Assembly: GCA_004297575.1 (NCBI GenBank)
Contig: SCSR01000050.1
Coordinates: 1-14,188, forward strand
DNA: 14,188 bases
From: an archaeon
GTDB taxonomy: Archaea > Aenigmatarchaeota > Aenigmatarchaeia > CG10238-14 > SCSR01
Direction of reading: 5' to 3'
The number at the start of each line of letters is the position of its first letter. Position 1 is the stretch's first letter. Positions 6,318-12,073 of the stretch are shown here, piece by piece. The position numbers and the translations under genes are program-made. The notes below the pieces were generated by a model. The model searched no databases. It was not told the origin of the DNA and saw nothing but the letters and a program-made list of their open reading frames with translations.

Positions 6318-6482
6318 ATGGCACTAGTCGTTAAATCTGCTGTAAGGGCGCAACTGAAAGGAATGAGGGCTGGCGGGGATTTCCTCAAGGCTCTTGACAA
6401 CACAGTTGCATTGAAATTGAAAAAGGCTGTCGAAAGGGCAAAGGCAAACGGAAGAAAGACATGCAGAGGCTGTGACCTCTGA
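6318..6482 (+). CDS. DUF1931-family mini histone-fold protein (54 aa)
   Basis: The 54-residue sequence starts MALVVKSAVRAQLKGMRAGG and ends GRKTCRGCDL. It matches the small archaeal DUF1931 pattern (VKxAVKxxxKxxxVxxDFxxALxxxVxxLLxxAAxRAKxNGRKTxxxxDL). Set against an archaeal histone it covers helix 1 (about 5-15), loop 1, the long helix 2 (about 22-44) and loop 2 with the diagnostic NGRKT, but stops where helix 3 would begin. By homology it is probably a DNA-binding, nucleoid or transcription-associated protein acting as a dimer; the function is not established. Odd points are two cysteines, C49 and C52 (TCRGCD), forming a CxxC in loop 2 where relatives usually have V/I-x-P/A-x-D. It overlaps the next gene by one base (TGATG). 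It has its own promoter, leader hairpin and strong SD. Confidence 0.75.
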   Translation: MALVVKSAVRAQLKGMRAGGDFLKALDNTVALKLKKAVERAKANGRKTCRGCDL

Positions 6483-6637
6483 TGGCAAAGAAACCGTTCG
6501 GCGGGTATAGCATAAGCTTCAAAAAAGTCGCTGACGAGCCGATATCCAAGATATTCGGTACTGGCGACCTTGCTCCGAGCGAAATGACAAAGAAAATCTG
6601 GAATTTCGTCAAGGCCAACAAGCTTGCATCAAAGTAG
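6482..6637 (+). CDS. Half-size SWIB/MDM2-domain-like protein (51 aa)
   Basis: The ATG shares its A with the TGA stop of the mini-histone gene, so translation is probably coupled by termination-reinitiation. The 51 residues begin MAKKPFGGYSISFKKVADEP. Residues 21-48 align without gaps to the first half of SWIB domains: ISKIFGTGDLAPSEMTKKIW then NFVKANKL, against the family pattern LaxivG-xGxlpRtEvxKKlWdYIKkxnLq. It then ends, lacking the second half of the roughly 75-residue domain. SWIB/MDM2 domains occur in eukaryotic chromatin remodelling factors and in chlamydial and plastid nucleoid proteins. SWIB is pseudo-symmetric, so a dimer of this half could rebuild a full fold (inference). Coupling to a histone-fold gene suggests a shared nucleoid or transcription role. 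It is convergent to the CBS gene with only 10 bases between stops. Confidence 0.65.
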   Translation: MAKKPFGGYSISFKKVADEPISKIFGTGDLAPSEMTKKIWNFVKANKLASK

Positions 6638-6675
6638 CTTACAAAAATTACTTTTCTTTTATTTTCCTGTAAGCT
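6636..6675. terminator. Inverted repeat with T-tract between convergent genes
   Basis: AGCTTACA (6636-6643) and TGTAAGCT (6668-6675) are perfect 8-base inverted repeats around a T-rich loop (TTACTTTTCTTTTATTTTCC). They span the facing stops of the SWIB-like and CBS genes. The T-rich run on the plus strand suits archaeal termination of the mini-histone/SWIB transcript. The loop is long for a stable hairpin, so the T-run is probably the functional part. Confidence 0.35.
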
Positions 6676-7754
6676 GCCCTGCTTCCTTTTATTTTCTTAC
6701 CATGCACTTTCGCGAACTGCTTTTCCAAATTATCTTCCAAATCCTGGACAGCAGCATCCAATCCCCATGCATCAGCGTGCGCAATAAAAATCTTGTCACC
6801 TGCGATCAGCCTAGCTCTTGAAAAATAATGCGTCTTGCCGTTCTGGTTCACCGTATCAAAGTAAACGAACATCTTCTGCACATCATCCATCTTCTGCAGC
6901 TTTTTCACAAAGCTCGCAAGCTTTTCATTGACCCTTGTCGCATCGAACTTGCCGATTGACTGGTAGTGTGACACTTGCAACGGCAGCTCCTCGTAATCCC
7001 TCAGCTCGAGCACATCCTTTGGCGTGATGATGCCAAACAGCCAATTCTTGTCAACCAAAACTATCTCCTCGAATTTCTGCAGATTCTTGATTGCGTCCTT
7101 CAACGAGAAATTTGCCCTCTCCATCACGCATGTCCGTCTCATATAATCACGCACCGCAAAATTTGCCAGCGACTCTTTTTCCACTTCAGTGTAAGAAGCA
7201 GGCCTCACAGAACCAGTAGGCTGCGATAACAAACTTATGAGGCTCACGCTATCCACGCATCCTTTCACATTATTCTTGCTATCAGTAACAACCACTCTGG
7301 AGATGTTCTTCCCGCGCATCAGGCTCAACGCCTTGCTCACGCTATCGCTTTCATTCACAACTGCAACATCTGCAGCAAAATGGTCAACATTTATCTCCAT
7401 CAGGAATTCGATACGCTTGATCAGATCAGTCTCGCTCACAATGCCTTTTAACTCGTTCACATCCACAACAGGCAATGCCCTGTAACCTGTCCTCAATAAT
7501 GTTGATATAGCATCATCCAAATCTTGCTCTTCCCTCAGTGTCGCAATCTTTTTCATCACATCGCTCACCGTGTCTGTCGGGTTGCACCTGCTGTTAAGTA
7601 TGTCCTTGATAGATGCCATTCCCAAAAACAGATCATCCTCCACAACAGCGACTTGATGCACACAGTTCTTTCCCATCAGCTCCAGAGCCTTGGATATGGT
7701 GTCGTCATGGTTGACACGCACGACATTCTTGACCATGACCTGAGAAATTTTCAT
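6648..7754 (-). CDS. Four-CBS-domain protein with C-terminal HPF-like domain (probable ribosome hibernation factor)
   Basis: A 368-residue protein from the ATG at 7752-7754. Four CBS repeats are visible: about 1-58 (ISQVMVKNVVRVNHDDTISK), 62-118 (VSDVMKKIATL, ending VSETDLIKRI), 124-178, and 200-254 (VRDYMRRTCV, ending ITPKDVLEL). Residues about 268-368 resemble the S30AE/HPF ribosome-hibernation fold: an amphipathic helix (VNEKLASFVKKLQKM), then strands including FVYFDTVNQ, HYFSRARL and KIFIAHADAWGLDAAVQDLE, and a basic tail (KKIKGSRAAYRKIKEK). CBS pairs bind adenine nucleotides, so the protein may sense energy state and switch ribosome binding; this is inferred from domain architecture. The track ATG at 7763 adds three residues; the 7754 ATG puts the TATA-like stretch (about 7779-7787) at the right distance. 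It is divergent from the kinase-like gene at 7808. Confidence 0.8.
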   Translation of the reverse strand: MKISQVMVKNVVRVNHDDTISKALELMGKNCVHQVAVVEDDLFLGMASIKDILNSRCNPTDTVSDVMKKIATLREEQDLDDAISTLLRTGYRALPVVDVNELKGIVSETDLIKRIEFLMEINVDHFAADVAVVNESDSVSKALSLMRGKNISRVVVTDSKNNVKGCVDSVSLISLLSQPTGSVRPASYTEVEKESLANFAVRDYMRRTCVMERANFSLKDAIKNLQKFEEIVLVDKNWLFGIITPKDVLELRDYEELPLQVSHYQSIGKFDATRVNEKLASFVKKLQKMDDVQKMFVYFDTVNQNGKTHYFSRARLIAGDKIFIAHADAWGLDAAVQDLEDNLEKQFAKVHGKKIKGSRAAYRKIKEK

Positions 7755-7778
7755 ACAATACAATAGTCTTGGTTAGGC

Positions 7779-7800
7779 TTAATAATTTAATTTAATAATT
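7779..7800. promoter_or_regulatory. Shared divergent promoter region with TTAATAATT direct repeats
   Basis: TTAATAATT occurs at 7779-7787 and again at 7792-7800, 13 bases apart, in the 53-base gap between the divergent ATGs at 7754 and 7808. The first copy is about 25-30 bases from both starts, so it can serve as TATA element for either direction. This implies competition or coordinated transcription of the CBS-HPF and kinase-like genes. Confidence 0.4.
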
Positions 7801-7807
7801 ATTTTAG

Positions 7808-8368
7808 ATGAAGGTCATTGGCATCACCGGCACCATAGGCGCTGGAAAGAAAGTTCTGAAAGACATGCTGAAGACCAAGATGGACTTTTTCGACATCGTC
7901 CTGTCGGATGTGATACATGCCGAGGTGGAGAGGAAGAAAGGCAAGGCTGACAGAAAGACGCTGCAGGACATGGGAAACGACATGCGAAGGATGTACGGCA
8001 CGCACATACTTGCCAAGCTGGCAGTCGAATACCTTTCAAAGAAAAAAAATATGATTGTTATCGATGGCATTAGGAATCCTGGCGAGGTCGATTATCTCAG
8101 GCAGAGGTTCGGCAGCGATTTCAGGCTGATTGCCATAGACGCCGACCCGAAGACCAGGTTTGAGAGGATATTGAAAAGAAAACAGACAAAAGACCCGAAG
8201 ACTTGGGAGGAGTTTGTTGCAATGGACGAGCGCGACCAGGGAAAAGACGAGCCGCCTTACGGGCAGCATGTAAGGGCATGCATAGAAAAGGCTGATTTTA
8301 AGATTGTGAATGACAGCAGCGAAAGCGAGCTACAAAAACAGGCAGATCAGATAATCGCTCAGCTTTAA
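7808..8368 (+). CDS. P-loop nucleoside-monophosphate-kinase-like protein
   Basis: A 186-residue cytosolic P-loop protein resembling adenylate kinase, dephospho-CoA kinase and dNMP-kinase-like proteins common in archaea and small-genome bacteria. The P-loop is GTIGAGKKVL (8-17). Where adenylate-type kinases have GKGT, this has GKKV, so the Mg-coordinating Thr/Ser is missing. A Walker B-like strand is at 82-94 (MIVIDGIRNPGEV). A further strand and nucleotide-base region, FRLIAIDADPKTRFERI, lies at 105-121. The lid-like segment DERDQGKDEPPYGQHV and CIEKADFKIVND complete the family pattern. It may phosphorylate a nucleoside monophosphate or have lost catalysis; the substrate cannot be named. The ATG at 7808 opens the first beta strand directly. 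Its TAA overlaps the facing stop of the DUF1512 gene: the four bases TTAA (8365-8368) supply both stops. Confidence 0.75.
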   Translation: MKVIGITGTIGAGKKVLKDMLKTKMDFFDIVLSDVIHAEVERKKGKADRKTLQDMGNDMRRMYGTHILAKLAVEYLSKKKNMIVIDGIRNPGEVDYLRQRFGSDFRLIAIDADPKTRFERILKRKQTKDPKTWEEFVAMDERDQGKDEPPYGQHVRACIEKADFKIVNDSSESELQKQADQIIAQL

Positions 8369-9561
8369 AATCCTAGCGGGCCTGTAATCCATCCGAACTT
8401 GCCCTTCTCCCGTTTCTTCTCTTCCTCTTCGATATGCTTCATGATGTGTGCATTCTTCCTGATGGTTGGCTCCATGGCAATGGCAGACTTTTTGTCATTT
8501 GCCACGCCTACAGTATTCCCAACGCCGACAATAATGACTTTGCCCTTGCTCTCAGACACCCTTTCTTCTACCAGCTTTTTGGCTCGTGGCAATGCGTCCA
8601 GAATATCGCCAGCCATGGGCGTGATAGCCTCTTCCTGGCTCATCTTTACAACGACAGTATCAAGCGGTATCTTGCGCGCAGTCGAGATGCTTTCTATATA
8701 GCTCCTGTCCACACCTATGCCCCCGATTGCCACGCCGACTCCCTCTGCGATGCTTCCTGTCTTTTCGCCCTCTAGCTTGAGCGCTGCATCCACTGTGATG
8801 ATGCTCGATATCTTTTCCTTCTTGATAATCTTGTCGACATGCTTGCCCAGCGTTCCCAGCCTGCTGCCAGGTCCTTTTGCCTTGATAATTATCACATCCT
8901 TGCCAGCAACCTTCTTCCTGACAACCAGTGTCTCGTCGTCCAGTTCCTTTACTTTCGAGTTGTCGATGAGGTGCGCTGCGACCATCGGCCCGATCGAATC
9001 ACCCACAGGCCAGCCGTTTGCAAAAGCCTCTGTCCCTCTCAACAGTGCCTTGGCAATCTTCTCGACCATCGGCAACTGCATCTGTAATATCATGGCAAGC
9101 TGTAGATTCTTGGTCTTCTTTATCTGTTCCACGAAGTGCCTCACGATTTTTTCTATCTGGTGGAGCGACGTTGCTCCGGACAGGCTCATTGCCAGATTGG
9201 CCCTGCTCTCTGCATCCAGCGACGGAGCGATGCCTTTGGAGAAATGCTTGAGCTTGTCCTCGTACAAGTCAGACAAGTGCTCTATCTTCCTCACTATCCC
9301 ATACGGGTCAAGGCTGACAGGCTCTATGACAAAAAACTCCATAAAATTGTTAATCGTATCCTTGAGTTCCTTGGACGGCGTCTTGGAAACTTTTTTCAGC
9401 ACTATCTTCTTCGCGTCTACCGTGAGCCCGGACAGCATGTCGACAGTCTGCTGCAGCCTCCATATCATCTGCCCCACCATCAGCCTCGGGTAGAAGAACA
9501 TCATGACAATGAAAAGCAGCAGCCAGACGATGTTGCCTATCCAATCCCCGCCTAATTGCAT
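8365..9561 (-). CDS. DUF1512-family archaeal membrane protein
   Basis: A 398-residue protein of the archaeal DUF1512 family, of unknown function. It has one N-terminal membrane segment (about 9-30, GNIVWLLLFIVMMFFYPRLMVG), then a helical cytosolic region (about 35-185) and an alpha/beta C-terminal region. Conserved-looking stretches include GPMVAAHLID (191-200), KAKGPGSRLGTLGKHVDKI (228-246), TVDAALKLEGEKTGSIAEGVGVAIGG (256-281), VGVGNTVGVAND (345-356) and the charged C-terminus ending WITGPLGF. The Gly-rich motifs suggest a nucleotide or other small ligand, but that is a guess. The frame is open to 9648. The ATG at 9559-9561 is preferred because it gives a clean membrane-anchor N-terminus; the extension would be polar and A/T-rich and would overlap the promoter region of the divergent gene. 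Stop codons of this gene and the kinase overlap tail to tail. Confidence 0.8.
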   Translation of the reverse strand: MQLGGDWIGNIVWLLLFIVMMFFYPRLMVGQMIWRLQQTVDMLSGLTVDAKKIVLKKVSKTPSKELKDTINNFMEFFVIEPVSLDPYGIVRKIEHLSDLYEDKLKHFSKGIAPSLDAESRANLAMSLSGATSLHQIEKIVRHFVEQIKKTKNLQLAMILQMQLPMVEKIAKALLRGTEAFANGWPVGDSIGPMVAAHLIDNSKVKELDDETLVVRKKVAGKDVIIIKAKGPGSRLGTLGKHVDKIIKKEKISSIITVDAALKLEGEKTGSIAEGVGVAIGGIGVDRSYIESISTARKIPLDTVVVKMSQEEAITPMAGDILDALPRAKKLVEERVSESKGKVIIVGVGNTVGVANDKKSAIAMEPTIRKNAHIMKHIEEEEKKREKGKFGWITGPLGF

Positions 9562-9598
9562 ATTAACGAAAGTTGTCACCTTTAGATAATAGCGGCAG

Positions 9599-9610
9599 TT
9601 ATATATATTT
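9599..9610 (+). promoter_or_regulatory. TATA-rich element in the DUF1512/9651 divergent gap
   Basis: TTATATATATTT lies in the 89-base gap between ATGs at 9561 (minus) and 9651 (plus). It could direct transcription of the plus-strand gene with a leader of about 20 nt, or of DUF1512 with a short leader. A second, weaker box (CATATAAA, 9630-9637) is nearer the plus-strand start. Confidence 0.35.
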
Positions 9611-9650
9611 GTTTTTATGCTTGCGGTATCATATAAATTCAGTGACATTT

Positions 9651-10274
9651 ATGCATCATTGGAAGGTATGGCTTACCACTTTTGCAGTATTGGGGATAGC
9701 TGCATTGCTGTTCTTTAGGACCGGTATGGGAACAGACTTGGGAGGCATCTTCTCCAGTTTCGTGGTAAAGCTCAACCCCATGCCTACAGGGAACGCCTTC
9801 CCGATAGAATTGCAGGCGAGCTTGTCTAAGTTCCAAGGCAGTAATTATGATGTCGTGAACATCAGTGTACGCGCAACCGGCATATGCATTGGTACCAAGC
9901 TCTCCAGTAGCATGGACTTTGAACAAAAGGGCGGTGTTTGTAAGTTTTCTGCTGATTCGGCGAGCGGCGAGCTGGGTTTCTCGAACGGCATGGTGGTATT
10001 GGATACAGATGTGATAAGTGCAAAGGTGCGACCTGAAAGCCTGTTGATAAGCGGGTTGGCCATGAACAAGATGTCACTTTTGGATGTAACAGGAAGTATG
10101 AAAACATTCAGAAATAAAGAATGGGACCTCTTGCTGTTGAAAGGCGATAACATCGACGCATCAGGCGTCATAGGCAATATGAAGATAGAAGGCGATTCTG
10201 TCACTGTGAACGCGTTGGTGGTCAGTGTGAAAGTCGATAGCGGCGACGGGTCTTCGATAACAATAAATGGTTAG
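9651..10274 (+). CDS. Membrane-anchored protein of unknown function (207 aa)
   Basis: I do not recognise the family. From the ATG at 9651 the protein has a short basic N-terminus (MHHWKVW), one hydrophobic segment (about 7-23, WLTTFAVLGIAALLFFR) and a soluble domain of about 180 residues outside the membrane or attached to it. The domain is rich in predicted beta strands with repeated short strand-turn units (for example GICIGTKLSSSMDFEQKGG, FSNGMVVLDTDVISAKVRPE and GVIGNMKIEGDSVTVNALVV), suggesting a beta-sandwich or beta-helix-like fold. It has only two cysteines (CIG, VCKF), which could pair. The frame extends upstream to 9573, but that part spans the divergent promoter region. It ends 18 bases before the NYN gene, so the two are probably one transcript. 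Confidence 0.7.
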   Translation: MHHWKVWLTTFAVLGIAALLFFRTGMGTDLGGIFSSFVVKLNPMPTGNAFPIELQASLSKFQGSNYDVVNISVRATGICIGTKLSSSMDFEQKGGVCKFSADSASGELGFSNGMVVLDTDVISAKVRPESLLISGLAMNKMSLLDVTGSMKTFRNKEWDLLLLKGDNIDASGVIGNMKIEGDSVTVNALVVSVKVDSGDGSSITING

Positions 10275-10278
10275 ACAT

Positions 10279-10286
10279 GGAGTGGA
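10279..10286 (+). promoter_or_regulatory. Shine-Dalgarno site of the NYN gene
   Basis: GGAGTGGA lies 6 bases before the ATG at 10293 and just after the stop of the upstream membrane-protein gene. An internal SD fits translation from a shared transcript and supports the 10293 start. Confidence 0.5.
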
Positions 10287-10292
10287 TAAAAA

Positions 10293-10745
10293 ATGAAAGA
10301 AACAGAACCTGTTGATAAAGAACAGAGGGTTGCATTGATGGTTGATGGGCCGAACATGCTCAGGAAGGAGTTCATGATAGACCTGCGCGAGCTCAGGAAA
10401 AGGGCGCAAAAATACGGCAGGCTAGTTATCATGAGGGTTTTCGTCAATCAGTTTGCACCTGAGAAACTGGTGGAAGCGGTGATCAATGAAGGGTATGAAT
10501 GCAATATGACGCTTGCCGAGCAGGACGAAGAGGCTAGCGATATTGACATTGCCATGGCTGTCGCAGGCATCGAGGCTGTCCTGATGAGGGATATCGACGT
10601 GCTTGCTCTTGCCACAAGGGATGCCGACTTTCTTCCGGTGGTGCAAAAGGCGCGTGAGTATGGCAAGAAGGTTGTCATATTCGGTGCAGAGCCTGGATTT
10701 TCGGCAAGCCTTCAGAATGCAGCCGACTTTGTAGAGAACATGTAG
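10293..10745 (+). CDS. NYN-domain protein, TIGR00288-like (PIN-like nuclease fold)
   Basis: A 150-residue NYN (LabA/DUF88-like) domain protein, close to the archaeal TIGR00288 type. NYN domains are PIN-like, metal-dependent ribonuclease folds. The acidic cluster is kept: MVDGPNM with Asp18 at the end of strand 1, EEASDIDIAMAV with Asp83 and Asp85, and LATRDADFLPVVQKAREYGKKV with Asp110 and Asp112. The C-terminal VVIFGAEPGFSASLQNAADFVENM is also typical. Length equals a single domain with no added RNA-binding module. The likely role is RNA processing or decay in the cytosol; the target is unknown. It is translated from its own SD in a probable operon with the membrane protein at 9651, and is followed by a terminator-like hairpin and then sepF. 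Confidence 0.9.
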   Translation: MKETEPVDKEQRVALMVDGPNMLRKEFMIDLRELRKRAQKYGRLVIMRVFVNQFAPEKLVEAVINEGYECNMTLAEQDEEASDIDIAMAVAGIEAVLMRDIDVLALATRDADFLPVVQKAREYGKKVVIFGAEPGFSASLQNAADFVENM

Positions 10746-10763
10746 GGGCTCGCCCCTCTTTTC
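10744..10763 (+). terminator. Small GC hairpin plus T-run after the NYN gene
   Basis: AGGGG-CTCG-CCCCT (10744-10757), a 5-bp stem with a 4-nt loop, begins within the stop codon and is followed by CTTTTC. It resembles a short intrinsic terminator. Archaea terminate mainly on T-runs, so the hairpin itself may not matter. Confidence 0.35.
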
Positions 10764-10770
10764 TCTGCGT

Positions 10771-10784
10771 CCAAAACATTTAAG
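10771..10784 (+). promoter_or_regulatory. BRE/TATA promoter of sepF
   Basis: CCAAAA (10771-10776) followed by CATTTAAG (10777-10784), centred 26 bases before the ATG at 10807. This predicts a leaderless transcript and rules out the in-frame TTG at 10786, which would sit upstream of the start point. Confidence 0.55.
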
Positions 10785-10806
10785 CTTGCGGATTGAATAT
10801 ATTGTT

Positions 10807-11136
10807 ATGGCACTAAGGGACCTTATCCCAAGTTTCAATTTCGGCAAGAAGGAACAGCCGATGGAATTGGCTGAAGAGCCTGAAATGGGGCAGAAGGTTG
10901 TCGTCCGTGTTGAAAATTTAAGCGGCATGGTCGATGTTGACCGAGTTCTCAAGCTTGTGCGTGACGGTAATATATTGTTTTTGAAGACCAGGGACTTGCA
11001 GAAGAAGGATATCGGCGAGTTCCAATTGTCTGTGCAAAAGTTGAAGCGCAACTGCCAGAATTATGGGTTGGATATCGTAGGGACGCCTGAAGGTTACCTG
11101 CTTGTCACGCCAAAGTTCGTACAGATTCTCAAATAA
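10807..11136 (+). CDS. sepF: Archaeal cell division protein SepF
   Basis: SepF anchors FtsZ to the membrane at the division site in archaea that divide with FtsZ. The 109 residues start with MALRDLIPSFNF, an amphipathic stretch suited to the membrane-targeting helix. A short acidic linker (17-28) and the compact SepF/DUF552 core follow (about 30-109). The core shows VVVRVENLSGMVDVDRVLKL (31-50), GNILFLKTRDLQKKD (54-68) and the terminal GLDIVGTPEGYLLVTP (87-102). Length is typical for archaeal SepF. FtsZ is not in the window. The gene overlaps the facing small membrane-protein gene by 8 bases at the 3' end. Confidence 0.9.
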   Translation: MALRDLIPSFNFGKKEQPMELAEEPEMGQKVVVRVENLSGMVDVDRVLKLVRDGNILFLKTRDLQKKDIGEFQLSVQKLKRNCQNYGLDIVGTPEGYLLVTPKFVQILK

Positions 11137-11371
11137 GGTTGAACATCAATATCCACACTGACAGCCATGTCAATAAATAACTAGCCAGTGAGTTTGACAA
11201 TAACCAGCTATTCTTCCTGGTCCTGACATATCTCTTCATCACTGCAAAGGATGCTGCAAATATTGCGATGGCTGCGCCGAATGCGATGAGTGTTGTGACT
11301 GAATTGGAGATTGCTCCCGCACCAGCACCCAGTGCCGCATAGACAAGATTGATCTTCTGCTCAGTTTTCAT
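11129..11371 (-). CDS. Small membrane protein, EMC6/Rab5ip-like pattern (80 aa)
   Basis: An 80-residue integral membrane protein with a short polar N-terminus (MKTEQKIN), a small-residue stretch (YAALGAGAGAISN, 11-23), a hydrophobic helix (about 26-45), a basic loop (KRYVRTRKN, 46-54) and a final hydrophobic segment (about 61-79, SLASYLLTWLSVWILMFNL). The order (Asn then an A/S-L-G/S-A-x-A-G stretch, two helices joined by a basic cytosolic loop, and a Y-x-L-x-W core in the last helix) resembles EMC6 (Rab5-interacting family), part of the membrane-insertion core with EMC3. This is a recalled-pattern match, not a search. The ATG overlaps the RNase HII end by 11 bases and has an AAGGAGAA SD (11377-11384) 5-7 bases upstream, so translation is coupled. 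The 3' end overlaps sepF by 8 bases. Confidence 0.6.
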   Translation of the reverse strand: MKTEQKINLVYAALGAGAGAISNSVTTLIAFGAAIAIFAASFAVMKRYVRTRKNSWLLSNSLASYLLTWLSVWILMFNLI

Positions 11372-12068
11372 TTGACTTCTCCTTGCATTGTTGTTTGTTT
11401 CCTAGGACGAAATCCTTTATCTTTCTCTGCCATGACTGCTCGAAAAGGGTCTGCGTGGTGATCCAGGACTTGCGCACGAACGGCGGCAGGTTGTCCTTGT
11501 GCTTCTTGATCAGCATGCGGATGAACTCTATCGTCCTCGCATCATGCGGATACCCCACGCCAAAATCATAATCCACCTTGTCTTTTATCTCCTGCACAGC
11601 CTTGTCCCTCTCCACCTTTGCGATGATGCTTGCCGCGCCCACAATCGTCTGCGACTCGTCCATGTAATTCTCCACCACCATGTCGCGCTTCTTGTTCTTC
11701 ATGTAGCTCACCACAAGCTGCTTGAATTTCTTGGAATTCTGTTCCAGCGAGTCCACGTAAACTTTTCCCTCACACATGTCGATTATCTCAGCCATCTTCA
11801 TCGCCTCTATCTTGTCCAGGTTTATCCCCTGCGACCTCATCGTGTCAATCTTGCAGGGCTGCACGCGGACCACCACCATGTTGGTTGCGACATTTTCTAT
11901 CTCTATGGCAAGCTCCTCGCGCCTTTTCGGGGAAAGGGTCTTGGAATCGCGGACGCCCAATGCATGCAATTTCTTCTCATGCTTCTTGTCAATGGTTACG
12001 CCTGCAATGACCATTGGCCCTACAACTGCGCCTCTCCCGGCTTCATCCAACCCTGTTATCGCTTTCAA
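11361..12068 (-). CDS. rnhB: Ribonuclease HII
   Basis: Cleaves the RNA strand of RNA/DNA hybrids and incises at single ribonucleotides in DNA. The 235 residues carry the type 2 RNase H signature: GLDEAGRGAVVGPMV with Asp8 and Glu9, DSKTLSPKRREEL (41-53), KVYVDSLEQ with Asp106, MDESQTIVGAASIIAKVERD with Asp137, and the archaeal FGVGYPHDART (169-179). All four metal-binding acids are present. The start is a TTG at 12066-12068: the only in-frame upstream codons are TTT, TTA and then a TGA stop, and a GTGAT SD (12074-12078) sits 5 bases before it. The C-terminal tail (about 215-235) is basic and overlaps the start of the small membrane-protein gene. Confidence 0.95.
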   Translation of the reverse strand: MKAITGLDEAGRGAVVGPMVIAGVTIDKKHEKKLHALGVRDSKTLSPKRREELAIEIENVATNMVVVRVQPCKIDTMRSQGINLDKIEAMKMAEIIDMCEGKVYVDSLEQNSKKFKQLVVSYMKNKKRDMVVENYMDESQTIVGAASIIAKVERDKAVQEIKDKVDYDFGVGYPHDARTIEFIRMLIKKHKDNLPPFVRKSWITTQTLFEQSWQRKIKDFVLGNKQQCKEKSNEN

Positions 12069-12073
12069 AAATA

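Noticed and set aside
8717..9493. 258-codon plus-strand open frame rich in Ser, Pro and Cys
   Set aside because: Antisense to the DUF1512 gene. Its low-complexity composition is the mirror of Lys/Glu/Gly-rich codons, and a conserved gene occupies the other strand.
9562..9648. N-terminal extension of the DUF1512 protein to 9648
   Set aside because: It would add a polar A/T-rich stretch before the membrane anchor and run through the divergent promoter gap.
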